Assembly (NCBI RefSeq): GCF_913773635.1
Contig: NZ_CAJYGQ010000007.1
Coordinates: 124,001 to 188,000 of the forward strand
Origin: an uncultured Mucilaginibacter sp.
GTDB lineage: Bacteria; Bacteroidota; Bacteroidia; Sphingobacteriales; Sphingobacteriaceae
DNA: 64,000 nt
Direction of reading: 5' to 3'
Part shown: piece by piece, positions 63,818 through 64,000 of the stretch
How positions within the stretch are numbered: the stretch's first letter is position 1
How the letters are laid out: every line of letters starts with the position of its first letter
Translations under genes and position numbers: made by a program
Notes under the pieces: generated by a model
Told to the model about the DNA's origin: nothing
The model's input: the letters and a program-made list of their open reading frames with translations, nothing else
The model's database searches: none

Positions 63818-64000
63818 ATGGCCAGCAAAGACAGGATTTTGAGATTGAAGGAAGAAACCAGAGTTAATATTCTGGATGCTGCGCTGCTGATTGGTAAGCA
63901 AGAAGGTTGGCAAGCTTTAAGTATGCGTAAGATAGCTGATATAATTGAATATACAGCGCCTATTATTTACGAGTACTTTGCCAATAAGGAAGCCATTATG
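63818..64000 (+). CDS. TetR/AcrR-family regulator, N-terminal part (runs off the window)
   Basis: The 61 codons present encode a TetR-type helix-turn-helix: RVNILDAALLIGKQEGWQAL, then MRKIADIIEYTAPIIYEYFA and NKEAIM. The frame is open to the last base. The ligand domain is outside the window, so target and inducer cannot be suggested. It is not a close relative of the TetR gene at 1811-2395. Confidence 0.88.
   Translation, partial: MASKDRILRLKEETRVNILDAALLIGKQEGWQALSMRKIADIIEYTAPIIYEYFANKEAIM

Noticed and set aside
1..64000. CRISPR array, prophage or insertion sequence
   Set aside because: No evenly spaced direct repeats, no transposase, integrase or phage structural genes were seen.

Overview
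The window is a chromosomal segment of a Bacteroidota bacterium, most likely family Sphingobacteriaceae (Mucilaginibacter/Pedobacter type). The signs are SusC/SusD outer-membrane uptake genes, an ECF sigma/FecR pair, families largely confined to this phylum (DUF5686, DUF4270, IPExxxVDY), a CarB without its C-terminal allosteric domain, and many promoters of the Bacteroidota type (TTTG, 19-21 bp, TAnnTTTG) that can be read directly. Genus is an inference. I saw no phage, insertion sequence, CRISPR array or rRNA operon.

Layout. 1-5.1 kb: the end of yebC, a repeat-rich disordered protein, then on the minus strand pheS with a Rieske-like lipoprotein and a TetR regulator (gaps of 3 bp), and kbl. 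5.2-8.8 kb: a DUF5686 outer-membrane protein and trhO. 8.95-16.2 kb: four co-directional secreted glycosidases (two GH28, a GH2, a GH97), a pectin-directed cluster with no SusC/D of its own. 16.3-20.6 kb (minus): glmS, a DUF4270 lipoprotein and a half-length GT5 glycogen-synthase-like protein. 20.7-27.5 kb: panC, panD, two tandem secreted proteins with TonB C-terminal domains, carB and a VOC protein. 27.6-33.3 kb (minus): gcvT, a glycosyltransferase, rnhB, a GAF-SpoIIE phosphatase and an orphan Opp/Dpp-type permease. 33.6-41.9 kb: an OmpA-like lipoprotein, a PyrR-like phosphoribosyltransferase, a TlpA-like thioredoxin, cytochrome c, a CBM9-like/PKD protein, small genes, tex and an Lrp/AsnC regulator. 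42.0-42.2 kb: a self-contained RNA unit (promoter, atypical tRNA-like element, terminator) divergent from the Lrp gene. 42.4-50.5 kb: rnc-fabF-acpP (minus), an IPExxxVDY gene and pyk, dtd, a MazG-like gene, a DUF4349 gene broken by one in-frame stop, comB, a metallo-hydrolase and ybaB. 50.6-51.8 kb: a serine hydrolase. 52.1-62.9 kb: ECF sigma factor, FecR, SusC, SusD, a DUF5689 lipoprotein, a calcineurin-like phosphoesterase and a glycerophosphodiester phosphodiesterase. The window ends with pdxJ and the start of a TetR gene.

How they work together. The last large block looks like a signal-regulated uptake system whose enzymes are phosphoesterases rather than glycosidases, so it may take up an organophosphate or phosphodiester. 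The other points that most deserve checking are the tRNA-like RNA with its shared regulatory region, the DUF4349 nonsense codon, the half-length GT5 protein and the long palindromic repeat present in two copies 61 kb apart.
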